Positions 1 through 10,263 of a stretch of DNA of 64,000 nt are shown here, piece by piece. This DNA is from Rhodanobacter sp. C03 (lineage in GTDB: Bacteria; Pseudomonadota; Gammaproteobacteria; Xanthomonadales; Rhodanobacteraceae). Position 1 is the first letter of the stretch. Every line of letters starts with the position of its first letter. The stretch covers positions 682,001 through 746,000 of the forward strand of contig NZ_MUNT01000006.1 in NCBI RefSeq assembly GCF_002001175.1. Direction: 5' to 3'. A program made the position numbers and the translations under genes. Under the pieces are notes generated by a model. That model was not told the DNA's origin, did no database searches, and saw only the letters and a program-made list of their open reading frames with translations.

Positions 1-1310
1 CCGTTGGACTCGGTGATTTCCGAGACCACGCGCACCACGTACGGGAATTCCTCGATCGTCGGCTTCACTGCCTGCACGCCGCGCTTGGCGAGACGGCCGT
101 GGCCGATCTCGCGACGCTTCGGCGCGCCGAAACGACCAGCTTCACCCACCGAGAACGGGGGGAAGTTGTAATGGAACAGGAACGGATCCTTCGACTCGCC
201 ACCCGGCGCATCGATGATCTGCGCGTCACGCGTAGTGCCCAGCGTGATGACGACCAGGGCCTGCGTCTCGCCACGGGTGAACAGCGCGGAACCATGCGTA
301 CGCGGCAGTACGCCAACGCGTGCAGTGATCGCACGGACGTCGTCGAGCTGACGGCCGTCGATACGCACCTTGGTCTTCAGTACGCTGTCGCGCATGGTGT
401 GGTATTCGAGCTCGCCGAATTCCTTCGACAGCTCGGCAGACGCCCAGCCGTTCGTTTCGGCTTGCGCTTTCAGCTCACCCAGCACGTCGGCCTTGATCGC
501 GGAGATCGCGTCGCGGCGCTGCAGCTTGTCGCGCACCTGGAACGCTTCGTCCAGCTTGCTGCCAACGGTGCCCTTGAGCGCGGCGACCAGCGACTCGTTG
601 CGCGCCGGTGCCTTCCAGTCCCATGACGGCTTGGCGGCTTCGGCAGCCAGTTCGGCGATCGCACGGATCGCGGTCTGCATCTGCTGGTGACCGAACATCA
701 CCGCGCCGAGCATCACATCCTCGGACAGCAGCTGGGCTTCGGATTCCACCATCAGCACCGCACCGGCGGTACCGGCAACGACCAGGTCCAGCTGCGAAGT
801 CTTCAGCTCGGTGGTCGTCGGGTTCAGCAGGTACTGGCCGTTGGCGTAACCGACGCGGGCGGCACCGATCGGACCCTTGAACGGGATACCGGCCAACGAC
901 AGCGCAGCCGAGGCGCCGAGCAAGGCAACGATGTCGCCGTCAACCTCGGGATTGAGCGAGACGACCTGCGCGATGACCTGCACTTCGTTCTTGAAGTCTT
1001 CCGGGAACAGCGGGCGCACCGGGCGATCGATCAGACGCGAGGTCAGCGTCTCCTTCTCGGTCGGACGGCCTTCGCGCTTGAAGAAGCCGCCCGGGATGCG
1101 ACCAGCGGAGTAGAACTTTTCCACGTAGTCGACGGTGAGCGGGAAGAAATCCTGCCCTTCCTTCTGCTTGGTGGCCGCCACGGCGGTGACCAGCACCACG
1201 GTGCCGCCCATGCTGGCCATCACCGCGCCGGACGCCTGGCGGGCAATTTCGCCCGTCTCCAGCGTGACTTCGTGACTACCGTACTGGAATGACTTGGTTA
1301 CTTTTGCCAC
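1..1310 (-). CDS. pnp: Polynucleotide phosphorylase, 3' end outside window
   Basis: Phosphorolytic 3'-5' exoribonuclease of the RNA degradosome, active in the cytoplasm. The first 436 codons are visible; the C-terminal catalytic core, KH and S1 domains lie beyond the left edge. The N-terminus ([11 protein letters not shown]) and the first RNase PH-like domain read without a break, with recognisable stretches such as GEIARQASG and DRPVRPLFP. The start is a GTG at 1308-1310 with an AGGA motif about ten bases upstream. It follows rpsO by 83 bases on the same strand, the usual rpsO-pnp order, in which pnp expression in relatives is tied to processing of the rpsO-pnp transcript. Truncation here is only the window boundary. 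Confidence 0.97.
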   Translation of the reverse strand, partial: MAKVTKSFQYGSHEVTLETGEIARQASGAVMASMGGTVVLVTAVAATKQKEGQDFFPLTVDYVEKFYSAGRIPGGFFKREGRPTEKETLTSRLIDRPVRPLFPEDFKNEVQVIAQVVSLNPEVDGDIVALLGASAALSLAGIPFKGPIGAARVGYANGQYLLNPTTTELKTSQLDLVVAGTAGAVLMVESEAQLLSEDVMLGAVMFGHQQMQTAIRAIAELAAEAAKPSWDWKAPARNESLVAALKGTVGSKLDEAFQVRDKLQRRDAISAIKADVLGELKAQAETNGWASAELSKEFGELEYHTMRDSVLKTKVRIDGRQLDDVRAITARVGVLPRTHGSALFTRGETQALVVITLGTTRDAQIIDAPGGESKDPFLFHYNFPPFSVGEAGRFGAPKRREIGHGRLAKRGVQAVKPTIEEFPYVVRVVSEITESN

Positions 1311-1393
1311 GTGCTTAATTCCTGATCTGATTGAGAAGTGCGCCCGGGGATGGGCGCCTCTTGATCTTTGCGTTCATGGATGAACGCACGAAA

Positions 1394-1663
1394 TTACCGA
1401 CGCAGGCCGAGGCGTTCGATCAGGGTCTGGTAGCGCGCAAGATCGCGATCCTTCAGATAGCTGAGCAGACGCTTGCGCTGGTTGACCAGCTTCAGCAGAC
1501 CACGGCGGGAATGGTGATCCTGCTTGTGTTCCTTGAAGTGGCCGGTGAGATGGTCGATGCGGGCGGACAACAGGGCGACTTGGACTTCCGACGAGCCGGT
1601 ATCGTTCGGCACGCGGCCGAAATCAGCAATGATCTTGCCGGTTTGTTCTGCGGTAAGGGACAT
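1394..1663 (-). CDS. rpsO: 30S ribosomal protein S15
   Basis: Primary 16S rRNA-binding protein of the 30S platform. The product has 89 residues, the family's normal length, and carries the conserved [24 protein letters not shown] and LERLGLRR stretches that contact rRNA helices. Start ATG at 1661-1663 has AAGGAAA upstream. It lies between truB and pnp on the same strand. A strong inverted repeat sits just upstream (1684-1740). In other bacteria S15 represses its own translation by binding structured RNA in the leader; whether that hairpin does this here is inference. Confidence 0.98.
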   Translation of the reverse strand: MSLTAEQTGKIIADFGRVPNDTGSSEVQVALLSARIDHLTGHFKEHKQDHHSRRGLLKLVNQRKRLLSYLKDRDLARYQTLIERLGLRR

Positions 1664-1683
1664 GGGTATACGTTTCCTTGGAA

Positions 1684-1740
1684 AGGCGATGCGAAGCTTG
1701 TGCTTGCATCATCGCGATGACGCAAGCACAAGCTTCGCCT
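1684..1740 (-). promoter_or_regulatory. Long inverted repeat in the rpsO leader
   Basis: The arm at 1722-1740 is complementary to 1684-1707, interrupted only by a five-base bulge, around a 14-base loop. In the minus-strand transcript it would form a stem of about 19 pairs ending about 20 bases before the rpsO start codon. There is no U-run after it, so it is a poor intrinsic terminator. It is better read as a leader structure, an RNase cleavage site or an S15-responsive element. Confidence 0.6.
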
Positions 1741-1830
1741 AGATGAATGAAAGCGTTGAAATAACCTGTCTATTCTACTGATGGGAGTGGTGTTACAACA
1801 AGTGCGCAGCGGCTTTTCGGCGCAATTTCT

Positions 1831-2757
1831 TCAGTCTGACGGCAGGTTGAAGCCGCGCAGGATGCGCGCACGGCCTTCGTCATCCAGTTCCAGCAACGCC
1901 AGCAGCGCGCCATCGCTGGCATAGGCGGCACAGCGGCCACTTGGCGGCGCCTGCGGCAGCGGGATCTGCTGGCCGCGCGAGATCGCCATGCTTTGCTGCT
2001 CATCGAGCTGCAGCACCGGCAAATCGGACAATCCAGCCGACACGGGCAACAACCACGCCAGCAAGGCTTCGTCACCCTGTTCCGCCGCCTGCTGCAACTG
2101 CTCCAGCGTCACCATGCGCGGCTCGCGGAACGGCTCCACCCATAACCGGCGCAGCGCGGTCAGATGCGCGCCACAGCCCAGATCCTCGCCCAGATCCACC
2201 GCCAGCGAGCGCACATAGGTGCCGGAGCCGCACTCCACCAGCAGGGTCAGCGTGTCGTCGGTGCGTGCCAGCAGATCCAGCCGGTGGATCTCTACCTCGC
2301 GCGGCGGTACCTCGACGGTCTCGCCACGACGCGCCTTGGCATACAGCCGCTCGCCGTCCTGCTTGAGCGCCGAATACATAGGGGGCACCTGCAGGATGCG
2401 GCCGCGCAACTTGACCAGTGCCGCCTCGATGGTAACTTCGTCGAGCGCAGGCAGCGGGCGCTGCCGCACGATCTCGCCTTCGCAATCGGCCGTATCGGTG
2501 GTGACGCCGAGCCGGCACTCGGCCACATAGGCCTTACGCGCACCGAGCAGGCTGCCGGCCAGTTTGGTCGCCTCGCCGAAGCACAGCGGCAGCAGACCGG
2601 TGGCCAGCGGGTCGAGTGCGCCGGTATGGCCGCCCTTGGCGGCACGCAACAACCGACGCACGGTTTGCAATGCCTGGTTGGAACTCAGACCCAGCGGCTT
2701 GTCGAGCAGGACGATGCCGTGCAGGTCGCGGTGCTGGATACGTGGCAGACGACTCAT
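1831..2757 (-). CDS. truB: tRNA pseudouridine(55) synthase
   Basis: Makes pseudouridine 55 in the T loop of tRNAs. With the ATG at 2755-2757 the product has 308 residues. Visible are the HGIVLLDKP motif, GGHTGALDPLATGLL with the catalytic aspartate, and the SALKQDGERLYAKAR and CGSGTYVRSLA blocks. A TTG ten codons upstream, overlapping the rbfA stop, is an alternative start; family proteins usually begin only a few residues before the HG(I/L)LLLDKP motif, which favours the ATG. It is followed by rpsO and preceded by rbfA, the standard order of this operon. Confidence 0.96.
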   Translation of the reverse strand: MSRLPRIQHRDLHGIVLLDKPLGLSSNQALQTVRRLLRAAKGGHTGALDPLATGLLPLCFGEATKLAGSLLGARKAYVAECRLGVTTDTADCEGEIVRQRPLPALDEVTIEAALVKLRGRILQVPPMYSALKQDGERLYAKARRGETVEVPPREVEIHRLDLLARTDDTLTLLVECGSGTYVRSLAVDLGEDLGCGAHLTALRRLWVEPFREPRMVTLEQLQQAAEQGDEALLAWLLPVSAGLSDLPVLQLDEQQSMAISRGQQIPLPQAPPSGRCAAYASDGALLALLELDDEGRARILRGFNLPSD

Positions 2758-2783
2758 CGGTTCAGCAGTGCCAATGTTCCGGT

Positions 2784-3182
2784 TCAATCCTGCTTGTCGC
2801 CGGTCGACTTGTCGTCCTTGAGCGGTGCCAGATCACGCGCCTGTTCACGCAGCAAGGTTTCGATGCGCTCGCCCTTGTCGACCGAGTCGTCATACTTGAA
2901 TTTCAGCTCCGGCACCCGGCGCATGCGCATGCCGCTGTGGGCCAGCGAATGGCGGATCTCGTGACCGATCGCGTTGAGTGCCTTCACCGCCGGCACCCCC
3001 TGCTCGGGCAGCATGGCCGTCACCCACACGGTGGCCCAGTCCAGGTCGCGGGTGATTTCCACGTCCGACACGCTGACCGACGGCAGCCCGTGGTCGCGCA
3101 CGGCCGCATGCACCAGCAAACCCAGTTCGCGGCGCAGCTCGGCACCGATGCGGTCGGTACGTTTGAAATCACGGGATGGCAT
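2784..3182 (-). CDS. rbfA: 30S ribosome-binding factor A
   Basis: KH-like cold-shock factor that binds the immature 30S subunit and helps 16S 5'-end maturation. I place the start at the ATG at 3180-3182 (MPSRDFKRTDRIG), giving 132 residues, because this is where the family begins; an upstream in-frame ATG would add 27 unrelated residues running through the inverted repeat. RRVPELKFKYDDS is a recognisable C-terminal family block. The stop overlaps the region just before truB, and infB lies upstream across a 93-base gap holding a perfect palindrome. Confidence 0.96.
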   Translation of the reverse strand: MPSRDFKRTDRIGAELRRELGLLVHAAVRDHGLPSVSVSDVEITRDLDWATVWVTAMLPEQGVPAVKALNAIGHEIRHSLAHSGMRMRRVPELKFKYDDSVDKGERIETLLREQARDLAPLKDDKSTGDKQD

Positions 3183-3207
3183 AAGAAAAACCTGGTAGTG
3201 AGTTGAG

Positions 3208-3257
3208 AGGAGTGAGAAACGAGAGAAAGCCGCGGCCACTACTCGTTTCTCACTCCT
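3208..3257. repeat. 16-bp perfect inverted repeat between infB and rbfA
   Basis: Bases 3208-3223 are exactly complementary to 3242-3257, with an 18-base spacer. The arm reads AGGAGTGAGAAACGAG on the plus strand. A partial extra copy (CTCGTTTTC) follows at 3263-3271. It fills the infB-rbfA gap, ends about 25 bases before the rbfA start and has no U-run on the coding strand. It looks like a dispersed intergenic palindrome or an mRNA-processing stem rather than a terminator, since rbfA needs read-through. Confidence 0.65.
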
Positions 3258-3275
3258 GTGCACTCGTTTTCTGCT

Positions 3276-6113
3276 TTAAAGGGTGCGCGCCACTTCCGTG
3301 CGCTCGAAGCATTCGATCTGGTCGCCCGGCTTCACGTCGTTGTACTGCTTGACCGCGATGCCGCACTCCATGCCGTTGCGCACTTCGTCGACCAGCTCCT
3401 TGAAACGGCGCAGCGATTCCAGTTCGCCTTCGAAGATCACCACGTTGTCGCGCAGCACGCGGATCGGCTTACTGCGCTTGACCGAACCTTCGATGACCAT
3501 GCAACCGGCCACGGCACCGAACTTGGAGCTGCGGAACACATCGCGAACCTGTGCGGTACCGATGATGTCCTCGCGCACTTCCATGCCGAGCAGGCCAGTC
3601 GCCGCCTGGGTCACCTGATCGATCACGTCATAGATGATCGAGAAATAACGCACGTCGAGGCCAGCGGTCTCGATCACCTTGCGTGCCGACGCATCGGCGC
3701 GCACGTTGAAGCCGATGACCAGCGCCTTCGAAGCCGCCGCCAGGGTGGCATCGGATTCGTTGATGCCACCGACGCCGGACGAGACCACGTTGACGCGGAC
3801 ACGTTCGTTGCCGATCTGGGTCAGCGACTCGCGCAATGCCTCGACCGAGCCCTGCACATCGCCCTTGACCAGGATGTTGAGCGTCTGCTGCTCCACGCCC
3901 TGACCCATCTTCGCGATGATGTCCTCGAGCCGGTTGCTCTTGCTGACCATGCGCGTTTCGCGACGCTTGAGCTCACGCTCCTGCGCGACCTCGCGGGCGA
4001 GGCGCTCGTCCTCGACGCAGACGAAGTCATCACCGGTTTCCGGCACACCGGACAGACCCAGCACCTGCACCGGAATCGACGGGCCGGCTTCCAGTACCTG
4101 CTTGCCGGTTTCGTCGATCAGGGCGCGCATGCGGCCGTATTCGATACCGCAGACGATGAAATCGCCCTTCTTCAAGGTGCCCTGCTGCACCAGCACAGTC
4201 GCTACTGGACCACGGCCACGATCCAGACTGGATTCGATCACCACGCCAGAAGCGCGACCATCGGCCACCGCCCTGAGCTCCATCACCTCAGCCTGCACCG
4301 AGATCGCATCGAGCAGATCCTCGACGCCGGCGCCGGTCTTGGCCGATACCGGGATGAACTGGACGTCGCCGCCCCAGTCTTCCGGTACCACTTCGTACTG
4401 CACCAGGCCCTGCTTGACGTTGTCCGGATTGGCGCCGTCCTTGTCCATCTTGTTCACCGCGACGATCAGCGGCACCTTGGCGGCGCGCGCATGCTTCACC
4501 GCTTCCACCGTCTGCGGCATCACGCCGTCATCGGCCGCCACCACCAGGATCACGATATCGGTCGACTGCGCGCCACGGGCACGCATCGAGGTAAACGCGG
4601 CGTGGCCCGGGGTATCCAGGAACGTGATCACGCCCTTGGACGTTTCCACGTGATACGCGCCGATGTGCTGGGTGATGCCACCGGCTTCGCCGGAAGCGAC
4701 CTTGGTGCGGCGGATGTAATCGAGCAGCGAGGTCTTGCCGTGATCGACATGACCCATGATCGTCACCACCGGCGGGCGCGTGACCTTCTCGCCTTCCAGT
4801 TCGACGTTCTGGGTATGTGCCGCCAGCGTTTCCTCGGCATTGTTCTGGCTGTCGGCCACCGGCGTATGGCCGAGTTCCTCGACCACCAGCACCGCGGTAT
4901 CGTGATCGATGCTCTGGTTGATGGTCGCCATGACGCCCATCTTGAACAGCGCCTTGACCACTTCGGAGCCCTTGACCGCCATCTTCTGCGCCAGCTCGGC
5001 GACGATGTTGTTGTCAGTCACCACCACTTCACGCACTACCGGTGCGGTAGGGCGCGAGAAGCCATGCGGACCGGACGGCGCATTGCTGCTGCCGCGCGAC
5101 ATCTCGCGAACACCACCGCGACCTGGCTTGCCACGCTTGTTGCTGCTGGAGGAGCGACGGGCACGATCGGCCTCGCTCAGATGCATCTGGCCGCCGGCGA
5201 AACGCTTGCCGCCATCGCGCTCTTCCTTGCTGCCGCTGGTTTCTTCGCGTTCGCGGCCATGCTTTGGCTTGCCACGGGCGTCGCTGGCAGGTGCCGGCGC
5301 TGCCGCCGTGTTGCCTGCCACGCCGGGGCGAGCCACCGGCTTCGCGGTGACTACCGGCGCCACGACGGGTGCCGGTGGTGCAGCCACTGGCTTGACCAGC
5401 TTTTCGCGTTTGCGCGGCTCATGGATGCGCGGCAGGATCATGCCGAGGTCGCGCTGATCCATCCGCTGCACGGCGGTGGCAGATTCATCTTCGACCTTGT
5501 CGGTCGACACGACCTCAGCGGGCTGAGCCGATTCCGGCTCTGCCACTGCATCGGCAGTTGCGTCATCCGCTGCAGGCGCCGCTGCCTTGGCCGCATGCTG
5601 TTTCTTTTCTTCCTGTCGCTGCTGCTCGTCCAGAGCGCGCTGCAGCGCTTCCTCATGACGGCGCTGCTCGGCATCGAGGCGATCCTGCTCTTCCTGCTCG
5701 CGCTGCTGCTGCGATTCGTGCAGCTTGCGCACGGCATCCTCGCGCTCGGGCTCGGCGCTGGCTTCCTCGGCAATCACGCTGCGCTTGACGTAGGTGCGCT
5801 TGGCGCGAACCTCGACGTTGACCGTCTTGGCCGTACCTGCGGCACCGCGGCCGCCCGGCGTGGCCACCTTCAGCTCGCCGACCGTGCGCCGCTTGAGGGT
5901 GATCTGGCGCGGCGCGCTGTCATCGACCTCGGCGGCAACCTCGTTCTTGCCATGAGTGCGGCGCAGGAATCCGAGCAGCTTCACCTTCTCGGTGCTGCTG
6001 ATGACCTGCTCCTGATCGGAGAATTTCATGCCCGCCTCGCCAAGCTGCGTCAGCAGCTTGTCGACCGGCATGCCCAGTACCTGGGCGAGTTGTTTGATCG
6101 TGACGTCCGACAT
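3276..6113 (-). CDS. infB: Translation initiation factor IF-2
   Basis: GTPase that brings fMet-tRNA to the 30S subunit and promotes subunit joining. It has 945 residues, a typical length for this group. An IF2N domain occupies residues 1-52. A long charged linker, rich in Q, E, R and K around 130-200, is followed by a Gly/Arg/Lys-rich stretch. The G domain has [11 protein letters not shown] and NKMDKDGA. Domains II to C2 run to the terminal ERTEVARTL. It sits between nusA and rbfA. Shorter isoforms from internal starts are known in Escherichia coli and cannot be judged here. Confidence 0.98.
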   Translation of the reverse strand: MSDVTIKQLAQVLGMPVDKLLTQLGEAGMKFSDQEQVISSTEKVKLLGFLRRTHGKNEVAAEVDDSAPRQITLKRRTVGELKVATPGGRGAAGTAKTVNVEVRAKRTYVKRSVIAEEASAEPEREDAVRKLHESQQQREQEEQDRLDAEQRRHEEALQRALDEQQRQEEKKQHAAKAAAPAADDATADAVAEPESAQPAEVVSTDKVEDESATAVQRMDQRDLGMILPRIHEPRKREKLVKPVAAPPAPVVAPVVTAKPVARPGVAGNTAAAPAPASDARGKPKHGREREETSGSKEERDGGKRFAGGQMHLSEADRARRSSSSNKRGKPGRGGVREMSRGSSNAPSGPHGFSRPTAPVVREVVVTDNNIVAELAQKMAVKGSEVVKALFKMGVMATINQSIDHDTAVLVVEELGHTPVADSQNNAEETLAAHTQNVELEGEKVTRPPVVTIMGHVDHGKTSLLDYIRRTKVASGEAGGITQHIGAYHVETSKGVITFLDTPGHAAFTSMRARGAQSTDIVILVVAADDGVMPQTVEAVKHARAAKVPLIVAVNKMDKDGANPDNVKQGLVQYEVVPEDWGGDVQFIPVSAKTGAGVEDLLDAISVQAEVMELRAVADGRASGVVIESSLDRGRGPVATVLVQQGTLKKGDFIVCGIEYGRMRALIDETGKQVLEAGPSIPVQVLGLSGVPETGDDFVCVEDERLAREVAQERELKRRETRMVSKSNRLEDIIAKMGQGVEQQTLNILVKGDVQGSVEALRESLTQIGNERVRVNVVSSGVGGINESDATLAAASKALVIGFNVRADASARKVIETAGLDVRYFSIIYDVIDQVTQAATGLLGMEVREDIIGTAQVRDVFRSSKFGAVAGCMVIEGSVKRSKPIRVLRDNVVIFEGELESLRRFKELVDEVRNGMECGIAVKQYNDVKPGDQIECFERTEVARTL

Positions 6114-6261
6114 CGTGTTCTCTGCTCCGCCGTTCCCGCGCTTGGACCCTGTTCGGCCCTTATCGTCAGTGCGACATTATCCATGCCGCCACCTCCATCC
6201 TTGCTGAAAGGCTCCGTAAAGCCTTTCTCGGCACACCCATCCAGGATGCCGCCGTCCGCGG

Positions 6262-7767
6262 TTAGCCGCCTTTCTCCAGCCGCTCGATCATCGGTGCACG
6301 CGCGGCCATGATCAGTGCCGCAGCGCGCTCCTCGTCCATGCCATCGATATCAATCAGGTCGTCGACTGCCAGGTCGGCCAGATCGTCGACCGTGCTCACC
6401 TCGCGGGCCGCCAGCGTATAGGCGGTCGCTTCGTCCATGCCGGGCAGCGCCAGCAGTTCGGCGGACGGCTGATGTTCGTCGACGCCCTCCTCCACGGCCA
6501 GTGCCTCGGTCAGCAGTGCATCGCGGGCGCGGGCGCGCAGTTCCTCCACGATGTCCTCGTCGAATCCTTCCACCGCCAGCAGCTCGGCGCTTGGCACGTA
6601 GGCGATTTCCTCGATGCTGGAGAAACCTTCCTGCACCAGGATGACGGCAATTTCCTGATCCACCTCGAGCTTGTCCATGAACAGCTGGCGCGCGGCCTCC
6701 TGCTCGGACTCGCTCTTGGCGGTGACCTGATCCTGGGTCATCACGTTGAGCTGCCAGCCAGTCAGTTTGCTGGCAAGGCGTACGTTCTGGCCACCGCGAC
6801 CGATCGCCTGGGACAGCTTGTCCTCGGCCACCGCGATGTCCATCGAGTGCTTTTCCTCGTCCATGATGATGGACTGCACTTCGGCCGGCGCCATCGCATT
6901 GATGACGAATTGCGCCTGGTTCTCGTGCCACAGGATGATGTCGACGCGCTCGCCGTTCAGATCGTTGGAGACCGCCTGCACGCGCGAACCGCGCATGCCG
7001 ATGCAGGCGCCGATCGGATCGGTGCGGCTGTCATGCGCCAGCACGGCGATCTTGGCGCGATCGCCCGGATCACGGGCGCAGCCCTTGATCTCGACCAGGC
7101 CCTGGCCGACTTCCGGCACTTCCAGCTTGAACAGCTCGATCATGAATTCCGGGGCCGCACGCGACACGAACAGCTGCGGGCCACGCGCTTCGGACTTCAC
7201 TTCGTACAGGTAGCCACGCACGCGATCGCCGACGCGGGCCGATTCACGTGGAATCGTCTTGTCACGTGGGATGAACGCCTCGGCATTGCTGCCCAGGTCG
7301 AGGTAGATGTTGCCGCGCTCGACGCGCTTGACGATGCCGGTGACCAGTTCACCGACGCGGTCGGCGAAGGCATCAACCACCTGCTGGCGCTCGGCTTCGC
7401 GCACGCGCTGCACGATCACCTGCTTGGCGGCCTGCGCGGCAATGCGGCCGAATTCGGCATTCTCGACCTGCTGCTCGATGTATTCGCCCACTTCGGCGCC
7501 TTCGCGCTCATCCAGCGCATCCATCAGGCGCAGCTGGTAGGACGGCGATTCCATCTCGCCATCGTCGGCAATGACTTCCCAGCGGCGGAAGGTTTCGTAC
7601 TCGCCGGTATCGTGGTTGATCGACACGCGGATGTCCGGCTCCTCCTCCGGATAGCGCTTCTTCGCGGCCGAGGCCAGCGCGGCCTCCATTGCCTCGAAAA
7701 TCACATCCAGCGGCACGCCCTTTTCATTGGCAACCGCTTCGACGACCAGCAAAAGCTCTTTGCTCAT
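6262..7767 (-). CDS. nusA: Transcription termination/antitermination factor NusA
   Basis: RNA polymerase-associated factor controlling pausing, termination and antitermination. The 501-residue product has the N-terminal RNAP-binding domain ([17 protein letters not shown]), an S1 domain around 130-200, two KH domains ([28 protein letters not shown]) and two acidic C-terminal repeats around 360-500, as in E. coli. The start is ATG at 7765-7767. It follows rimP by 100 bases and precedes infB by 148 bases, a gap that holds only a small 8-bp stem. Termination signals upstream of rimP could allow NusA to control its own operon (inference). Confidence 0.98.
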   Translation of the reverse strand: MSKELLLVVEAVANEKGVPLDVIFEAMEAALASAAKKRYPEEEPDIRVSINHDTGEYETFRRWEVIADDGEMESPSYQLRLMDALDEREGAEVGEYIEQQVENAEFGRIAAQAAKQVIVQRVREAERQQVVDAFADRVGELVTGIVKRVERGNIYLDLGSNAEAFIPRDKTIPRESARVGDRVRGYLYEVKSEARGPQLFVSRAAPEFMIELFKLEVPEVGQGLVEIKGCARDPGDRAKIAVLAHDSRTDPIGACIGMRGSRVQAVSNDLNGERVDIILWHENQAQFVINAMAPAEVQSIIMDEEKHSMDIAVAEDKLSQAIGRGGQNVRLASKLTGWQLNVMTQDQVTAKSESEQEAARQLFMDKLEVDQEIAVILVQEGFSSIEEIAYVPSAELLAVEGFDEDIVEELRARARDALLTEALAVEEGVDEHQPSAELLALPGMDEATAYTLAAREVSTVDDLADLAVDDLIDIDGMDEERAAALIMAARAPMIERLEKGG

Positions 7768-7867
7768 TGCAGCAACTCCGTAGACATCCGTCCGGATGCC
7801 GATGGTTGAATTATTGTGTTCATCCCGAACACGAAACTCGGAACCCGGCCATGGATGGCCGCACTAA

Positions 7868-8407
7868 TTATTTCTTGTCGGGCGTCTTGCCACCACCGCG
7901 CTTGGGCTGCGGCGCATAACCCAGCGCCACCCAGTCCGGCACCACCCGCGCACTTTCCACCAGCGCGTGCTCGAATTCGAATGTCTTGCCTTCGGCTTCC
8001 AGCACGATGTGCTCGCCTTCCACCGAAACCAGCTTGCCGCGCAGGCGGCGACGGCCTTCCAGCGCCGCCTTCAGCAGCAACTTCACTTCCTGCCCGGACA
8101 CTTTCGCAAACTGCGCCGCAGTGAACAGCGGCCGGTCGATGCCCGGCGAGGAAACCTCCAGCACGTAATGACCTGGGACCGGATCCTCGACATCAAGCAG
8201 CGCGGACAGTTCGCGGCTGGCGCTCTCGCAGTCCTCGATACCGACTTCGCGGCGCTCGTCCTCGCCTGTGCCGCCCTTGTCGAGCAAGTCCAGGTAAACG
8301 CGCAGCGTACTCTGTCCATGTGACGGGGTGAACTCCACGCCAAGGCATTCCAGGCCCAGATCGGCCAGTACCTCGGTGAAGCGTTGTGCCAGTGCCTGTG
8401 TATCCAT
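7868..8407 (-). CDS. rimP: Ribosome maturation factor RimP
   Basis: 30S assembly factor needed for 16S rRNA maturation. The start is set at the ATG at 8405-8407 ([10 protein letters not shown]), which has GGAAGGCGA upstream and gives 179 residues; a longer reading would add 19 residues from inside a terminator-like hairpin. The DYxxSRxLS-like segment ([16 protein letters not shown]) and [14 protein letters not shown] are family signatures. The C-terminal tail is basic ([12 protein letters not shown]). It begins the protein-coding part of the nusA operon, directly downstream of the initiator tRNA. Confidence 0.96.
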   Translation of the reverse strand: MDTQALAQRFTEVLADLGLECLGVEFTPSHGQSTLRVYLDLLDKGGTGEDERREVGIEDCESASRELSALLDVEDPVPGHYVLEVSSPGIDRPLFTAAQFAKVSGQEVKLLLKAALEGRRRLRGKLVSVEGEHIVLEAEGKTFEFEHALVESARVVPDWVALGYAPQPKRGGGKTPDKK

Positions 8408-8445
8408 GGATTCGCCTTCCCAGCTCACTCTTTCAGAACGGCAGA

Positions 8446-8474
8446 AACAAAAAATGGGCTCCAACGGCCCATTT
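8446..8474 (-). terminator. Terminator-like hairpin in the rimP leader
   Basis: The stem AAATGGGC / GCCCATTT (8467-8474 with 8452-8459) is followed on the minus strand by a run of Us (8449-8454) and then GUUUC. It ends about 40 bases before the rimP start codon, leaving little room for a separate promoter, so it may work as an attenuator of the rimP-nusA-infB operon. Confidence 0.7.
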
Positions 8475-8561
8475 CCTTATCTCGCCGATGTCCCTCTCCT
8501 ACAGCTCCATCCGGCGCCAGAGCCACTCACGGTGGCTCGGCATGACGCATCCGTGCGCCCA

Positions 8562-8588
8562 ACAAAAAAGCCTCACGAGGAGGCTTTC
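8562..8588 (-). terminator. Intrinsic terminator after the initiator tRNA
   Basis: An 8-bp stem (8580-8587 with 8567-8574, core GAGGC/GCCTC) is followed on the minus strand by six Us. It begins about 18 bases after the CCA end of the tRNA and is the first of two such hairpins before rimP. Confidence 0.8.
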
Positions 8589-8605
8589 TTGCACCAAGAA
8601 AGATC

Positions 8606-8682
8606 TGGTAGCGGGGGCAGGATTCGAACCTGCGACCTTCGGGTTATGAGCCCGACGAGCTGCCAGACTGCTCCACCCCGCA
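8606..8682 (-). tRNA. metY: tRNA-fMet (CAU), initiator
   Basis: The 77-nucleotide cloverleaf has anticodon CAU and an encoded CCA at 8606-8608. Two initiator marks are visible: three consecutive G-C pairs in the anticodon stem (GGG/CCC flanking CUCAUAA), and no Watson-Crick pair at positions 1-72, here U opposite U, where E. coli has C opposite A. It lies upstream of rimP-nusA-infB, the place of metY in E. coli. Confidence 0.97.
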
Positions 8683-8695
8683 TCAGAGTCCGAAG

Positions 8696-8724
8696 AGTTT
8701 AGCGGGGTGGCCGGTTTCTTGCAA
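8696..8724 (-). promoter_or_regulatory. Sigma-70 promoter for the initiator tRNA
   Basis: TTGCAA (8719-8724) and TAAACT (8696-8701) on the minus strand are separated by exactly 17 bases. The mature tRNA starts 13 bases after the -10 box, as expected for a short 5' leader removed by RNase P. Confidence 0.65.
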
Positions 8725-8796
8725 GCCTCAACACCAACAATCCGAAATAAAGCTGCTCCGCGCTGACCTGACAACGATCATCGCGCGGACCCGACA

Positions 8797-10251
8797 TCAA
8801 AGTCCGAACGCGGATCGGCACCAGCCCAGCAACGGCCCCCAGTACAGACCCAGCACCAGCAGCGACAATGCATTCAGCGACAGCACCACGCGCAAGGACA
8901 CATCCGGCTTGGCTTGCAGCACGCTGCCTTCTGCCGGCTTGTCGAAGTACATCACCTTGATCACGTGCAGGTAGTAGTACAGACCGATGATCGCGAACAC
9001 GATACCGACGATCGCCAGCCACAGCATGTTCGCGTGGATTGCTGCTTCCAGCACCAATGCCTTGGCCCAGAAACCGAACAGCGGCGGCACGCCGGCCAGC
9101 GAGAACATTGCCAGCAGCATCAGGAACGCCATCCACGGCGACTTCTGGTTGAGACCCTTCAGGTCGGAAATTTCCTCGCACTCGAAACCCGCGCGGGTCA
9201 GCGCCAGCATCACGCCGAACGCCGCCACGCTCATCAGCGCATAGCAGATCGCGTAGAACATCGCCGCGGCATAGCCCTCCGGTCCGGCAGCAGCCAAGCC
9301 CAGCAGCAGGTAGCCCATGTGCGAGATGGTCGAATAGGCCAGCATGCGCTTGAGGTTGGTCTGCACGATCGCGACCAGATTACCGATCGCCAGTGAGATC
9401 ACCGCCAGCACGGCCAGCATCAGCTGCCAGTGCTGCGACAGGTCGCCCATGCCCGAACTGAGCAGACGGTACGCCATGCCGAACGCAGCCAGCTTGGAGC
9501 CCGAGGCGATGAACGTGGTGACCGGCGTCGGCGCACCCTGATAGACGTCGGGAATCCACATGTGGAACGGCGCGGCACCGAGCTTGAAGCCGATACCGAC
9601 GATCATGAAGATCAGCCCGAACAGCAACAGATTCGGCGCGGTGGTGTAGCTCATCACGTTGTGCAGCTGCGCCAGATCCAGGCTCGGCGTGCCACCCATG
9701 CCGGAGGCACCGTAAACCATCGACATGCCATACAGCAGCATGCCCGAGGCCAGCGCGCCCAGCACGAAGTACTTGATCGCCGCCTCGGACGGCAGCCTTG
9801 CATCACGGTTCAATGCGACCAGCGCATACGACGACAGCGACAGCAGCTCCAGCCCCAGGTACACGGTGACCAGGTTGCCAGCCGAGACCAGCAGCATGAT
9901 GCCGATCACCGCGAAAATCATCAGCGTGTAGAACTCGCCGCTGAGCAGCTTGCGGTCGATCAGGTATGGCCGCGCGTAGACGAACACCAGCGCCGTGGTG
10001 AGCAGCGCGAAGACCTTGAGGATCTCCGACGTCTCGTCACGAATGAACATGCCGCCGAATGCCGTCACCGACTGCGGCGGCTGCCCCATCACCAGCAGGT
10101 AGGCTGCCACCAGCAACACGGCGATCGACAGCCAGTGCAGCACCGGGCGCTGCGCGGGTTTCATCCAAGCGTCCAGCAACAACAGCACGCATGCCGCCAC
10201 CACCAGATAGAACTCCGGCAGCATGATCAGGATGTCATTCAAGGTTGGCAT
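8797..10251 (-). CDS. nuoN: NADH-quinone oxidoreductase subunit N
   Basis: Antiporter-like proton-pumping subunit of the complex I membrane arm. It has 484 residues, almost wholly hydrophobic with about 14 predicted helices. The conserved half-channel region (LGAAPFHMWIPDVYQGAPTPVT, cut here to its core PFHMWIPDVYQGAP) and the KRMLAYSTISHMGY block are present. It is the last gene of the nuo operon. The following 114 bases contain the tRNA promoter and no clear terminator. Confidence 0.98.
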   Translation of the reverse strand: MPTLNDILIMLPEFYLVVAACVLLLLDAWMKPAQRPVLHWLSIAVLLVAAYLLVMGQPPQSVTAFGGMFIRDETSEILKVFALLTTALVFVYARPYLIDRKLLSGEFYTLMIFAVIGIMLLVSAGNLVTVYLGLELLSLSSYALVALNRDARLPSEAAIKYFVLGALASGMLLYGMSMVYGASGMGGTPSLDLAQLHNVMSYTTAPNLLLFGLIFMIVGIGFKLGAAPFHMWIPDVYQGAPTPVTTFIASGSKLAAFGMAYRLLSSGMGDLSQHWQLMLAVLAVISLAIGNLVAIVQTNLKRMLAYSTISHMGYLLLGLAAAGPEGYAAAMFYAICYALMSVAAFGVMLALTRAGFECEEISDLKGLNQKSPWMAFLMLLAMFSLAGVPPLFGFWAKALVLEAAIHANMLWLAIVGIVFAIIGLYYYLHVIKVMYFDKPAEGSVLQAKPDVSLRVVLSLNALSLLVLGLYWGPLLGWCRSAFGL

Positions 10252-10263
10252 GTTTGGTCCCGA

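Noticed and set aside
6206-6227. 8-bp stem between nusA and infB considered as a terminator
   Set aside because: No U-run follows on the coding strand, and infB belongs to the same operon.
3258-6311. A 1017-codon open frame on the plus strand opposite infB
   Set aside because: It mirrors infB exactly and is a GC-rich shadow; the reverse strand encodes clear IF-2 domains.
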